From contig SCMV01000039.1 in the NCBI GenBank assembly GCA_005502875.1, positions 1-36,938 of the forward strand: a DNA stretch of 36,938 nucleotides, given 5' to 3'. This document shows, in pieces, positions 18,501-25,915 of the stretch. The notes below the pieces were generated by a model, which ran no database searches, had not been told where the DNA came from, and saw only the letters and a program-made list of their open reading frames with translations. Both the position numbers and the translations under genes were made by a program. Each line of letters opens with the position of its first letter. Positions within the stretch are counted from its first letter, which is position 1. This DNA comes from Comamonadaceae bacterium 2PF (GTDB lineage Bacteria > Pseudomonadota > Gammaproteobacteria > Burkholderiales > Burkholderiaceae_C).

Positions 18501-19281
18501 CGTGACCGCGCGCAACCTGGCGGGCGACGTCACCCGCAACCACGATGGCACCGGCAGCATGTCGCCCAGCTTTGCCAAAAACACCACCTTGAGCGCGGTC
18601 GTCAACGGCGGCCTGGGCGCCTTGGCGGTCACCTCCCTGGCGCCTGCGGCCTTTGCTGCGGGCGAGGCCACGTTCAACACCCAGAGCTTCACCTACACCA
18701 ACAAGCTCACGGCGCCTGCGTCGGTGGTGCTGCGCGCCACCGACAGCGATGGCGTCACCTCCGAGAACAAGACCGAGCAGGGGCCCAATGTGCGCAGCGG
18801 CCGCCTCCAGGTCTCCAACGCATTCGGGTCGGGGCGAGACGCCTTGAGGGTGCCGGTGACGACCCAGTACTGGTCAGGCAAGGCCTGGGTGGTCAACGAC
18901 GCCGATGGTTGCACCACGCTGCCTTTGGCGTCGGTGGTGCGCGCCCGCTACCTGGACAGCAAGGGGGTGCTCACCAGCGCCTGGACGACCGCCGTGTCAG
19001 CCGGCGTCACGCTGATCAACGGGCAAGGGGGCATCGTGCTGTCGGCCCCGACCAGCAACGGCACGGGCTCGCTCGACCTGAGCGTGAACCTGGGCACCAC
19101 GACCACCGACCAGTCCTGCCTGAGCACCCACCCTGCCAGCGTGGGGGCCCAGCGCCCGTGGCTGCGCTCGCTCAACGGCAGCTGCGCGGCCACCTACGAC
19201 CGCGACCCGTCTGCGCGGGCCACCTTCGGGGTGTTCGCGCCGGAGACCCAGCGGGTCATCCACACGCGCGATCTGTTCTGA
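15505..19281 (+). CDS. mshQ: MshQ-like surface protein with LamG-like domain (DUF6701), head variant 2
   Basis: Secreted protein of 1258 residues. The signal peptide has its hydrophobic core at MLCLCWPLMAQAAA. Residues about 65-322 are a run of short beta-strand repeats rich in Gly, Thr and Ser (VGGNIT, VGGSL, VTGSIYSQTYVDTGG), like polymer-forming or beta-helix proteins. A LamG/concanavalin-like domain follows (about 372-596: GLVAEYLFEE, ISFWYKS, WAHIVVTW, KLYVDGSLQ, IDQVRIYDAELTAAEV). One HHVEV module with C-x-N-x-x-C-S (about 602-720) leads into DUF6701 (about 723-1258: FTYSGEPF, SGRLQVSNAFGSG, WSGKAWVVNDADGC). LamG plus DUF6701 is the MshQ arrangement. ATG 15505 with AGAGGG seven bases upstream is preferred over GTG 15484. 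The gene is separated from the other pilus genes by the reverse GGDEF-EAL gene and so needs its own promoter. Confidence 0.87.
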   Translation: MAGVSWGSRARRPGAWAWQKRVGAMLCLCWPLMAQAAAYLFPGNLPAGCSGSAGSYTCGAVTLAAGDTLNAVVSPTTISFTSLNVGSASINAAGSAANLTLNVSGMLSASAGAVVKANVNAGSVSSSGAVSYGGNLVTTTGAVTLGAGTTVAGALRTTTGAITLLTGTSTTYTTVGSISSGGTVTLNAYNGVAGDLVGYLVSAAGYNNFGGSITSTTTYVSLGGHATVTGSIYSQTYVDTGGYSSVGGNITSATSYIDTGTATSVGGSLAALGTYVDIHGSATVGGSIKAASYVSMTTNSSVGGNITAQSTVYMGTGSTAGKCVRSQGSGSITVPSATAVGGACCGVGSTCGNTCVVGSPKPPACAWPSSGLVAEYLFEESSYNGTHGEVKDTSGSKRHGTMLGGVASTASGRVCRGMQVPQNTSATVQAFDTGIDVNTIGSIGTISFWYKSIATGTEHRMLFDATESASGKFYLYRDDSGSGVDLNAHITDSGGTVRDVDKLNTVTDGAWAHIVVTWQFKSGGGPMKLYVDGSLQDSQTYSSTAINNAIGRLVFGDNRSASSVELNSAYGTIDQVRIYDAELTAAEVSALYAESTTCTAATLHHVEVTMNSASGVTCKAEDVTIKACANAACSTPYTGGLNGTVSFTGTPTVTGTKTFAIASGSSTATVSVQVTTPGSVTLGLSGLSSTPSAGSAPYCGLGTAAAAGGSCVFTSADTGLLFDVPHHVAGDTQSVTVSAVRKADNSLMCTPAFASVSKAIQFSCSHGNPSTGFVPVRVAGTALNAGNNAAAACDGTSRSVSLAFNATGVATTTFDYADAGQVNLSASYSSGSGSDAGLSMTGSDTFVAVPASFAFSNVTAGPIKAGASFSATVTALNRANVATPNFGRETVPAAPTLVFTKRQPTGGGSQSGTFSGSLGGFSGGVAQAHALSWSEVGNGDLSVSWSDHLGSGIGVSGTTGSGAAGNVGPFVPAHFTVTATQACTTGAAFTYSGEPFSMTVTARNLAGDVTRNHDGTGSMSPSFAKNTTLSAVVNGGLGALAVTSLAPAAFAAGEATFNTQSFTYTNKLTAPASVVLRATDSDGVTSENKTEQGPNVRSGRLQVSNAFGSGRDALRVPVTTQYWSGKAWVVNDADGCTTLPLASVVRARYLDSKGVLTSAWTTAVSAGVTLINGQGGIVLSAPTSNGTGSLDLSVNLGTTTTDQSCLSTHPASVGAQRPWLRSLNGSCAATYDRDPSARATFGVFAPETQRVIHTRDLF

Positions 19282-19309
19282 GCTGAGCGCTGAGGGCCCA
19301 GCGCTCAGC
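19282..19309. terminator. Bidirectional terminator-like hairpin between mshQ and htpX
   Basis: GCTGAGCGCTG and CAGCGCTCAGC form a perfect 11-base-pair stem around AGGGCC. It begins directly after the mshQ stop and ends three bases before the htpX stop on the other strand. It has no T run on either side, but the position between two convergent stops and the stem strength fit a shared terminator. Confidence 0.65.
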
Positions 19310-19312
19310 CCC

Positions 19313-20161
19313 TCAGCCCCCTCGGGCCATCGCCATCAGGCGCGCGATGCGCTCTTCGGTGGCGGGGTGCGTCGAGAACAGGCCGCGCAGGCCGCCGCCC
19401 GAGAGTGGGTTCATGATCATCATCTGAGCCGTCTCGGGGTGGGCCTCGGCCGGGCCCAGGGGGATGCCTTGGGCATAGCGGTGGATCTTGTCGAGCGCGC
19501 TGGCCAGGGCCTGCGGGTCGCCGCTGATCTCGGCGCCACCGCGGTCGGCTTCGAACTCGCGCGCACGGCTGATCGCCATCTGGATCAGGCTGGCGGCCAG
19601 CGGGGCCAGGATGGCCACGGCGATGCCGGCGATCGGGTTGGCCGGGCGGCCTTCCGAGTCGCGGCCGCCGAAGAAGGCGGCGAAGTTCGCCAGCATCGAA
19701 ATCGCACCGGCCATGGTGGCGCTGATGGTGCTGATGAGGATGTCGCGGTGCTTGACGTGGGCCAGCTCGTGCGCCATCACGCCGCGCAGCTCGCGCTCGC
19801 TGAGCACGTTGAGGATGCCGGTCGTCGCGGCCACGGCGGCGTTCTCGGGGTTGCGGCCGGTGGCAAAAGCGTTGGGCGCGGCCTCGTCGATCAGGTAGAC
19901 CTTGGGCATGGGCATCTGCGCGCGCTGGGCCAGCTCGCGCACCATGCCGTAAAAGCGCGGCGCCGAGGTCTCATCGACCTGGCGGGCGTTGTACATCTTC
20001 AGCACCATCTTGTCGGAGAACCAGTAGCTGAAGAAGTTCATGCCCACGGCCACGACCAGCGCCAGCATCATGCCGGCCTTGCCGCCGAGCATGCTGCCGA
20101 TGGCCATGAAGAGGGCGGTGATCGCCGCCATCAGGATGGCGGTTTTCATCATGTTGAACAT
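19313..20161 (-). CDS. htpX: HtpX-family membrane zinc metalloprotease
   Basis: Inner-membrane M48 peptidase of 282 residues that takes part in quality control of membrane proteins. Two hydrophobic helices occupy about residues 5-50 ([33 protein letters not shown]). The zinc site HELAH is at 131-135, with the third ligand in REFEADRGG. Two further hydrophobic segments lie at about 147-165 and 178-197. The motif [22 protein letters not shown] before the active site is typical of HtpX. AGGAGG (20171-20176, minus strand) lies nine bases before the ATG. The promoter at 20223-20250 has heat-shock character. It follows fmt on the same strand but has its own promoter. Confidence 0.95.
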   Translation of the reverse strand: MFNMMKTAILMAAITALFMAIGSMLGGKAGMMLALVVAVGMNFFSYWFSDKMVLKMYNARQVDETSAPRFYGMVRELAQRAQMPMPKVYLIDEAAPNAFATGRNPENAAVAATTGILNVLSERELRGVMAHELAHVKHRDILISTISATMAGAISMLANFAAFFGGRDSEGRPANPIAGIAVAILAPLAASLIQMAISRAREFEADRGGAEISGDPQALASALDKIHRYAQGIPLGPAEAHPETAQMMIMNPLSGGGLRGLFSTHPATEERIARLMAMARGG

Positions 20162-20198
20162 GGTTTCGGGCCTCCTGACCCGTCAATCGATGGAAGAC

Positions 20199-20214
20199 GC
20201 CACCTCATGGTGGC
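20199..20214 (-). other. Hairpin in the htpX leader
   Basis: GCCACC-TCAT-GGTGGC on the plus strand is a perfect six-base-pair hairpin with a four-base loop. It lies just downstream of the predicted htpX promoter, near the expected start of transcription, and about 38 bases before the ATG. It could stabilise the 5' end of the heat-shock message. Confidence 0.35.
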
Positions 20215-20222
20215 ACCCGTTT

Positions 20223-20250
20223 ATATGCGGCGTTGCGCCCGCGCTTCAAG
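20223..20250 (-). promoter_or_regulatory. Sigma-32-type promoter of htpX
   Basis: On the minus strand CTTGAA (20250-20245) is followed after 14 bases by CCGCATAT (20230-20223). The known heat-shock consensus is CTTGAA, a spacer of 11-16 bases, then CCCCATnT, so only one fixed position of the -10 differs. The -35 overlaps the stop codon of fmt. A weaker sigma-70 reading of the same DNA is TTGAAG, 18 bases, TATAAA. htpX is a heat-shock gene in other proteobacteria, which supports the call. No mapping data are available. Confidence 0.6.
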
Positions 20251-21208
20251 CCAATGAAGCGGGCAGGGTGCAGCTTTGCAGAATTTCACGCGCGCTCACG
20301 CGCTTGCCGCCCGGGCGTTGCAAGGTGTGCAAGGCCAAGGCCTGCTCGCCGCAGGCCACCACCAGGGTGTCGCCCTGGGCGTGCAGCACCTCGCCAGGCG
20401 TGCCGCTGGCCGGCACCACGCTGGCGCGCCACAGCTTGACCACCTCGGGCCCCTTGTCGGTGGGCAGCGTGAAGGTGCAGCCCGGGAAGGGGTCGAAGGC
20501 GCGCACGCGGCGCTCGATCACCGACGCGGGCAAGGCCCAGTCGATCGCGGCCTCGGCTTTTTCGATCTTGTGGGCGTAGTTCACGCCCTCCGGAGGCTGG
20601 GGTGTGCGCACCAGGCCACCCGCCTGCGCCAGCGCGTCGACGATGAGCCGGCCGCCCAGCGTCGCCAGGCGGTCGTGCAGCACGGCTGTCGTGTCGTCCG
20701 CGTGGATGGGCTCGGCGCCGATCAGCAGCATGTCGCCCGTGTCCAGGCCCGCGTCCATCTGCATGATGGTGATGCCCGTCTCGGCGTCACCGGCTTCGAT
20801 GGCGCGGTGGATGGGCGCGGCGCCCCGCCAGCGCGGCAACAGAGAGCCGTGGATGTTCAGGCAGCCCAGGCGAGGCAGCTCCAGCGTCCACTGCGGCAGG
20901 ATCAGGCCGTAGGCGGCCACCACCATCACGTCGGGCTGAGCGGCCAGCAGGGCGTCGCGCGCGGCGGCGGCCTCATCGGGGTACTTGCCGTCGAGCCTGA
21001 GGCTGTGCGGCTGTGCCACTGGCAGGCCATGCTGGAGCGCGACCTGCTTGACCGCCGAGGCCTGCAGCTTCATGCCGCGCCCGGCGGGGCGGTCGGGCTG
21101 GGTCAGCACCAGGGGCACGGTGTGGCCCGCCGCCAGGATGGCGTCGAGCGCCACGGCAGCGAATTCAGGCGTGCCGGCGAAGGCCACGCGCAGGGGCGAT
21201 GTGCTCAT
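20246..21208 (-). CDS. fmt: Methionyl-tRNA formyltransferase
   Basis: Cytosolic enzyme that formylates the initiator methionyl-tRNA using 10-formyltetrahydrofolate. The 320 residues start [20 protein letters not shown] (Rossmann-like hydrolase fold). The active-site blocks are [27 protein letters not shown] (His in the HxSLLP motif) and [12 protein letters not shown] (catalytic Asp). The C-terminal OB-like domain starts near residue 205 and includes RAFDPFPGC. The length is normal. The ATG shares one base with the stop of def (TGATG), so the two are co-translated in the order def-fmt, as in most bacteria. The end of the gene carries the -35 element of the htpX promoter. Confidence 0.97.
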   Translation of the reverse strand: MSTSPLRVAFAGTPEFAAVALDAILAAGHTVPLVLTQPDRPAGRGMKLQASAVKQVALQHGLPVAQPHSLRLDGKYPDEAAAARDALLAAQPDVMVVAAYGLILPQWTLELPRLGCLNIHGSLLPRWRGAAPIHRAIEAGDAETGITIMQMDAGLDTGDMLLIGAEPIHADDTTAVLHDRLATLGGRLIVDALAQAGGLVRTPQPPEGVNYAHKIEKAEAAIDWALPASVIERRVRAFDPFPGCTFTLPTDKGPEVVKLWRASVVPASGTPGEVLHAQGDTLVVACGEQALALHTLQRPGGKRVSAREILQSCTLPASLA

Positions 21209-21714
21209 CACTCGTCGTCGCGGGCGCGCTTGACCAGCTTGGTCTTGATGCGGTTGCGCTTGAGCGGCGAGAGGTACTCCACGAAGACCTTGCCCAGCAG
21301 GTGGTCGAGCTCGTGCTGCACGCACACGGCCAGCAACTCGTCGCCCTCGAACTCGTAGGACTGGCCGTCGCGGTTGAGCGCGCGCACCTTCACCCGGGCG
21401 TGGCGGTCGACCTTGTCGTAGATGGTGGGCACCGACAGGCAGCCTTCTTCCCACACGATCATCTCGTCGCTGGCCCAAGTGATCTCGGGGTTGATCAGCA
21501 CGCGCGGCTCGTTGCGCTCTTCGCTGGTGTCGATGACGACCACGCGCACGTGGCGGTCGACCTGCGTGGCGGCCAGGCCCACGCCCTTGGCGTCGTACAT
21601 GGTTTCCAGCATGTCGTCGACCAGCTGTTTGATGGTGTCGTCGACCTCGGCCACGGGCTTGGCGACCGTGTGCAGGCGTGGATCGGGGTATCGGAGGATG
21701 GGCAGCAGGGCCAT
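21208..21714 (-). CDS. def: Peptide deformylase
   Basis: Metal-dependent enzyme that removes the formyl group from new proteins; partner of fmt. The 168 residues hold all three family motifs: [16 protein letters not shown] with metal-ligand Cys92, and QHELDHLLG with His134, Glu135 and His138. The frame is open for 32 codons upstream, but ATG 21714 gives [21 protein letters not shown], the normal start of the family; no strong ribosome site is visible. The gene is divergent from the LysM gene, with 228 bases between them. Confidence 0.97.
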   Translation of the reverse strand: MALLPILRYPDPRLHTVAKPVAEVDDTIKQLVDDMLETMYDAKGVGLAATQVDRHVRVVVIDTSEERNEPRVLINPEITWASDEMIVWEEGCLSVPTIYDKVDRHARVKVRALNRDGQSYEFEGDELLAVCVQHELDHLLGKVFVEYLSPLKRNRIKTKLVKRARDDE

Positions 21715-21807
21715 GAAAAAGGGTTCGTCCAGAGGAGGGAAGGCCCGGAGGCCAATGTGGGAGCAGCGCAACGAGGGCGTCGCCGAAGGGCGCGCCACCC
21801 GGGGTAA

Positions 21808-21834
21808 CACGGCGCAATTTCCATTGCGACCGTG
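21808..21834. promoter_or_regulatory. Dyad and possible promoter in the def/lysM divergent region
   Basis: CACGG-CGCAAT (21808-21818) pairs with ATTGCG-A-CCGTG (21823-21834) around TTCC, an 11-base-pair stem with one bulged A. A possible sigma-70 promoter for the LysM gene overlaps its right arm: TTGCGA (21824-21829), 18 bases, CAGAAT (21848-21853), matching four of six consensus bases in each box. The dyad could be an operator or a leader hairpin. Its role is unknown. Confidence 0.35.
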
Positions 21835-21942
21835 CGACTTTTGCGGGCAGAATCCTTCGATCCAGGGGTGGATTTTGCCGAATCCCGAGCCCCACTGTCC
21901 ACGTCAAGGCCGAATTCAAGGCTGTCCATGGAGGCTGTTTCG

Positions 21943-23124
21943 ATGTCCCAGCGTTCGCTGTCCCCGCGTTTGTCCATTCGCCGCGAGACGTTCGCACCGC
22001 TGGCTGCGGCCGCCGCCCTGTGCTTTGGCGCGTTGGCCAACACCGTTTCGGCCGAGCCCAATTTCCCGATCACGGCCAAGCAAAAGGCCACCGCCCAGCA
22101 GGTCTCCGAGGCTGGCGTGCCGCTGTCCGAGCTCTCGCCCAACGCCCCCGACAGCCACACCGTCAAGCGTGGCGACACCCTCTGGGGCATCTCGGGCCTG
22201 TTCCTGAAGTCGCCCTGGCGCTGGCCGGAGCTGTGGGGCATGAACCTGCAGCAAATCCGCAACCCCCACCTCATCTTCCCCGGTCAGGTGCTCTACCTCG
22301 ACAAGAGCAACGGCCGCGCCCGCCTGCGCCTGGGCCAGCCCGTCAGCGGTGATGTCAAGCTGTCACCCCGCATCCGCGAAGGCAGCCTTGACGAGGCCAT
22401 CGCCACGGTGCCCATCCACCTGCTCGAGCCCTTCTTCAACGAAGCGGTCATCTTCGAGTCCTCCGACGAGCTGCTGACCGCGCCCCGCGTGGTCGCCACC
22501 CAGGAAGGCCGCGTCATGCTGGGCCGGGGCGAGACCGCCTACGTGCGCGGCAACCTGGACGGCCGACGCGACTGGCGCCTGTTCCGCCAGCCCAAGCCGC
22601 TGCGTGACCCGAGCACCCGCGAGGTCCTGGGCTACGAAGCCGCTTACGTGGGCACCATGACGCTGACCCGTGAGGGCGCCGAGGGCACGGGTGCCGACGG
22701 CAAGCCGCTGGTCATCCCGTCCACCTTCACCGTCACCAGCATCCGCCAGGAAGCCGGCACGGGCGACCGCCTGGCCCCCGTGCCGCCGCGTGACTTCGAC
22801 AACATCGCCCCGCACGCCCCGAAGGACCCGGTGGGCGGCCAGATCGTGTCCATCTATGGCGAGTCGCTGACCGCCGGGCAGAACCAGATCGTGGCCCTCA
22901 ACCGTGGCAGCCGCGACGGGCTGGACCGCGGCACCGTGCTGGCCCTGTGGCGCGATGGCGCCACCGTGCGCGACACCACCACCGAGACCAAGGAGCTCAT
23001 CAAGCTGCCCGATGAGCGCCATGGCCTGCTGTTCGTCTTCCGGGTGTTCGACCGCATGTCCTACGCCCTGATCCTGAACGTGCAGGAGCCGGTCAAGGCG
23101 GGTGACCGCTTCACCCAGCCCTGA
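21943..23124 (+). CDS. LysM-domain exported protein next to dprA
   Basis: Protein of 393 residues. After a basic N-terminus ([15 protein letters not shown]) comes a hydrophobic signal segment ([20 protein letters not shown]). One LysM domain lies at about residues 72-120 ([17 protein letters not shown], then [13 protein letters not shown]), longer than usual owing to an insert [10 protein letters not shown]. The remaining 270 residues are a conserved but uncharacterised region ([18 protein letters not shown]). LysM binds peptidoglycan, so the protein is probably periplasmic and wall-associated. ATG 21943 is chosen because GGAGG (21930-21934) is eight bases upstream. The frame is open 37 codons further. 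A clear terminator follows the gene. This lysM-dprA pair beside def-fmt recurs in Burkholderiales. Confidence 0.88.
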   Translation: MSQRSLSPRLSIRRETFAPLAAAAALCFGALANTVSAEPNFPITAKQKATAQQVSEAGVPLSELSPNAPDSHTVKRGDTLWGISGLFLKSPWRWPELWGMNLQQIRNPHLIFPGQVLYLDKSNGRARLRLGQPVSGDVKLSPRIREGSLDEAIATVPIHLLEPFFNEAVIFESSDELLTAPRVVATQEGRVMLGRGETAYVRGNLDGRRDWRLFRQPKPLRDPSTREVLGYEAAYVGTMTLTREGAEGTGADGKPLVIPSTFTVTSIRQEAGTGDRLAPVPPRDFDNIAPHAPKDPVGGQIVSIYGESLTAGQNQIVALNRGSRDGLDRGTVLALWRDGATVRDTTTETKELIKLPDERHGLLFVFRVFDRMSYALILNVQEPVKAGDRFTQP

Positions 23125-23176
23125 CAGGCTGCCACGCACCTGTCCCGGGTGCGGCGCTTGAAGTTGGAGGCCGCCC

Positions 23177-23210
23177 CGGTGTCCGCCCGGACACCGCCGG
23201 GCGCTTTTTT
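23177..23210 (+). terminator. Rho-independent terminator after the LysM gene
   Basis: CGGTGTCC (23177-23184) and GGACACCG (23189-23196) form a perfect stem around GCCC, a GC-rich CCGGGCGC follows, and six Ts lie at 23205-23210. This is the best intrinsic terminator in the window. It is enclosed by a second perfect repeat, TTGGAGGC (23164-23171) and GCCTCCAA (23213-23220), whose right arm ends one base before the dprA start codon. Confidence 0.9.
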
Positions 23211-23221
23211 GAGCCTCCAAC

Positions 23222-24391
23222 GTGTCCCCCGACTTCGATGAACTTGGCGCCTGGTTGCGCCTGCTGATGGTGCCCGGCCTCGGGCCCGTGCCCGCTCGCC
23301 GCCTGCTGGCGGCCTTTGGCTCGCCCCAGGCGGTGTTCGCCGCCCAGCCCGATGCCGTGCGCGCGGTGCTGCCGCGTTTCGCCCCCGATGCGCTGAACGC
23401 GGACACGGGCTGGCAGGCCGAACTCGAGCGCACGCAAGCCTGGTTGCAGTCCGATCAAGCCCAGGCCCCTCGGGCCCTGCTCACCCTGGCCGATGCGGCT
23501 TACCCCGCGCCCCTGCTCGAAGCGGTCGACCCGCCGCTGGTGTTGTTCGCCGAAGGCGACCTGGATCGCTGGCGGCGCCCGGCGGTGGCGATCGTGGGCA
23601 GCCGCAACCCCACCGTGCAGGGCGCCGAGAACGCCCAGGCCTTTGCCCGCGCGCTCAGCGAGGCGGGTGTGGTGGTGGTGTCGGGCCTGGCGCGCGGGGT
23701 CGATGCCGCCGCGCACGAAGGCGCCCTCCAGCCCATCGAGTCCGGCGACATGCCCTTGGCGGGCGGCACCATCGCCGTCCTCGGCACGGGACTGAACGAG
23801 GTCTACCCCAAGGCGCACAAGGCACTGGCCCGACGGGTGAGCCAGGCCGGGCTGATGCTTTCCGAGTTCACGCTCAACACACCGCCCCTGCCGGCCAACT
23901 TCCCCCGGCGCAACCGCATCGTCGCGGCCTTGTCACGCGGCACGCTGGTGGTCGAGGCGGCGGTGCAATCGGGCTCGCTCATCACCGCGCGGCTGGCCAA
24001 CGAAATGGGCCGCGAGGTGCTGGCCATCCCGGGCTCCATCCATTCGCCACAGGCCCGGGGTTGCCACGCGCTGATCAAGCAGGGCGCCAAGCTGGTCGAG
24101 ACGGCGCAGGACGTGCTTGAAGAGCTGCGGCTGGGAACGCCGACACCGTCCAGCGCGGCATCGGCCGATGCGATCGGCGCTGGCTCCGACTCGGCGGTGT
24201 CCCATGCCGACGCGGCGGGCGCAGACCCCATCCTGCGCGCCATGGGGCACGATCCGGTCGGGCAGGACGCCCTGTCGGCGCGCACCGGCCTGGGCCCGGC
24301 CGAACTGGGCGCACGCCTGCTGGAGCTCGAACTGATGGGTCAGGTGGCGCGCCTGCCCGGGGCCTTGTTTCAGCGGCTGGCGCGGGCCTGA
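23222..24391 (+). CDS. dprA: DNA-processing protein DprA
   Basis: Cytosolic protein of 389 residues that loads RecA on incoming single-stranded DNA during natural transformation. An N-terminal helical region (LMVPGLGPVPARRLLAAFGS) is followed by the Rossmann core (about 85-300) with VAIVGSRNPT, VVSGLARGVDAAAHEGAL, VLGTGLNEVYPKAHK, FPRRNRIVAALSRGTLVVEA and SGSLITARLA. A linker rich in Ala and Ser and a C-terminal winged-helix domain (about 335-388) complete the family layout. The start is GTG. There is no Shine-Dalgarno sequence next to it; the upstream bases GCCTCCAAC are complementary to one and pair with TTGGAGGC 50 bases earlier. Confidence 0.96.
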   Translation: MSPDFDELGAWLRLLMVPGLGPVPARRLLAAFGSPQAVFAAQPDAVRAVLPRFAPDALNADTGWQAELERTQAWLQSDQAQAPRALLTLADAAYPAPLLEAVDPPLVLFAEGDLDRWRRPAVAIVGSRNPTVQGAENAQAFARALSEAGVVVVSGLARGVDAAAHEGALQPIESGDMPLAGGTIAVLGTGLNEVYPKAHKALARRVSQAGLMLSEFTLNTPPLPANFPRRNRIVAALSRGTLVVEAAVQSGSLITARLANEMGREVLAIPGSIHSPQARGCHALIKQGAKLVETAQDVLEELRLGTPTPSSAASADAIGAGSDSAVSHADAAGADPILRAMGHDPVGQDALSARTGLGPAELGARLLELELMGQVARLPGALFQRLARA

Positions 24392-24416
24392 GCCGGCGGA
24401 CCCAGCCCACAGGGGC

Positions 24417-25742
24417 TCAAAGCCCCAGGTTCACGAACAACAGGTCCGAGAACTGCTCGTACAGCCAGTCGATCACCGGGCGCTTGGGCGCCCGCGATTG
24501 CTCGAACGACCGCATCGGCGTGCCTTGTCCGTCCAGCAGGTTGTCAACGAAAGAAGTCACGCCGTCGATGCCTTGCTCCGGGATGCCGGTGTGATCAAAG
24601 GTGAACATGGTCGTGGAGTGCGAATGGAACACCGACGGCCTGGCGTAGGGGATGTAGTAGCCCACATTGGCCTGGGTCTGCAGGGCGCTCAGCCACGGTC
24701 CCAGCTCCTGCTGCCATCTGTTCAGGCGAAGCGTGTTGCGAGCCTGGATGCTGCTTTCCTGGCCGATCTCCGGGAAAAACTTGTCGTACGAGTACGCCGC
24801 GAAGACAACGTCCGTTTGCAGCAGGGTGTGGCCCATCCGGTCTTGCGGGAACACGCGGGCCAAGGCCGTGTTGAGCGAGCCCAGGTTGTCCGGGTTGCCC
24901 AGCCCTGGGTACTGCGCCATCAGTCGGGTCACGATGCCCTGTGGGCCGTCGAGCCCCCATGCGCTGCGGATGCGGTTGTGCAGGGGCAGCGAAGGTTGCT
25001 GCTCGGGCGATCCCCGTCGGTCGGCTTCGAACAATGGGCCCGAGTCGGCCAGCATCGCGGACTTGACGGGGCGGATCGCGTTGCGGAAGTCGGCGTAGTG
25101 AGCGTTCACGCCGATGGCACCGGCGGAAAAGCCGTACATCAGGAGGTGGGTCGGGCGGGGCATGTTGGCCGCGATCCACTTGGCCACCTCCTGTGAGTTG
25201 ACGTCGCCGCGGTGGAAATAGGTCAGCGGCTTGGCCGGGTCGGCGTCTGCGTACACGTTGACCTGGTTGCCGGTGTAGACGTCACCGGTGCACTGGGGCA
25301 TGTAGACGATGTTCCAGCTTTGCGTCTGCACCTTGCTCGTGCTCATGCGGGCCGCGAAGGGCGTCAGCCCGACCGCACCCTGGTTGATCACGGCGAAGGG
25401 CGATCCCGATGTGTTCGGCAGGTTCGATAGCAGGCCGGACATGTAGTTGGTGGCGATGCCGTTGGAATTGCTGCCGCCGAAGAAGCTGCCCCTCCAGAGG
25501 CATGCGTTCTGGTCGAAGCAAGCGCCGCCGCCTTCCATGATGACGATGGTCTTGGTGGTGAAAGGGGTGCGGTTGACGAAGAAGCGGTAGGGGCTGCCGT
25601 TGCCGCACGATGCGCCGCTGGCCACCGGCAGGTCGACCCGGTTCCAGGTGAAGTAAGTGCCCGCTTGCGTCGTCAGCGAAGCCGACAAGAGCGCCCCCGT
25701 CAGCGCGAGCCTGCGCCAGCTCGATGTGATGTGCTTGTCCAT
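24417..25742 (-). CDS. Secreted pectinacetylesterase-family (Notum-like) serine hydrolase
   Basis: Alpha/beta hydrolase of 441 residues with a signal peptide (RRLALTGALLSASLTTQAG). Family marks of pectinacetylesterase/Notum proteins are IVIMEGGGACFDQNACLW (oxyanion-hole glycines and a conserved Cys pair), a later PQCTGDVYTG block, and the nucleophile elbow LLMYGFSAGAIGV with Ser206. Late PSVFHSHSTTMFTF probably carries the catalytic His. Substrates in the family include acetylated plant polysaccharides and other esters; the substrate here is unknown. AAGGA lies five bases before the ATG. A perfect 7-2-7 palindrome at 25757-25772 lies just upstream, and a tetR gene is divergent, so repression by that regulator is likely. 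Confidence 0.8.
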   Translation of the reverse strand: MDKHITSSWRRLALTGALLSASLTTQAGTYFTWNRVDLPVASGASCGNGSPYRFFVNRTPFTTKTIVIMEGGGACFDQNACLWRGSFFGGSNSNGIATNYMSGLLSNLPNTSGSPFAVINQGAVGLTPFAARMSTSKVQTQSWNIVYMPQCTGDVYTGNQVNVYADADPAKPLTYFHRGDVNSQEVAKWIAANMPRPTHLLMYGFSAGAIGVNAHYADFRNAIRPVKSAMLADSGPLFEADRRGSPEQQPSLPLHNRIRSAWGLDGPQGIVTRLMAQYPGLGNPDNLGSLNTALARVFPQDRMGHTLLQTDVVFAAYSYDKFFPEIGQESSIQARNTLRLNRWQQELGPWLSALQTQANVGYYIPYARPSVFHSHSTTMFTFDHTGIPEQGIDGVTSFVDNLLDGQGTPMRSFEQSRAPKRPVIDWLYEQFSDLLFVNLGL

Positions 25743-25756
25743 GGTGGTCCTTGGTT

Positions 25757-25772
25757 AACTACAGGTGTAGTT
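25757..25772. promoter_or_regulatory. Palindromic operator candidate between the esterase and tetR genes
   Basis: AACTACA-GG-TGTAGTT: two perfect seven-base arms with a two-base centre, 16 bases in all, a size and symmetry common for TetR-family sites. It begins 15 bases upstream of the esterase ATG and abuts its ribosome site, so a bound protein would block either transcription start or early elongation. It is 144 bases from the tetR start. Confidence 0.6.
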
Positions 25773-25915
25773 GATTCTGGCGAGCACAGACAGTTGGTCG
25801 ATGCGGGGAAACCAGGGGGTTGGCACGCCCAGCCCCCTGTCGGTGACAATGCGGGCCTGCCTGCTCGCGCAGGCCGCTGCCCGATTTCCGCCCTGCACGC
25901 GCCACCCCCTCCACC

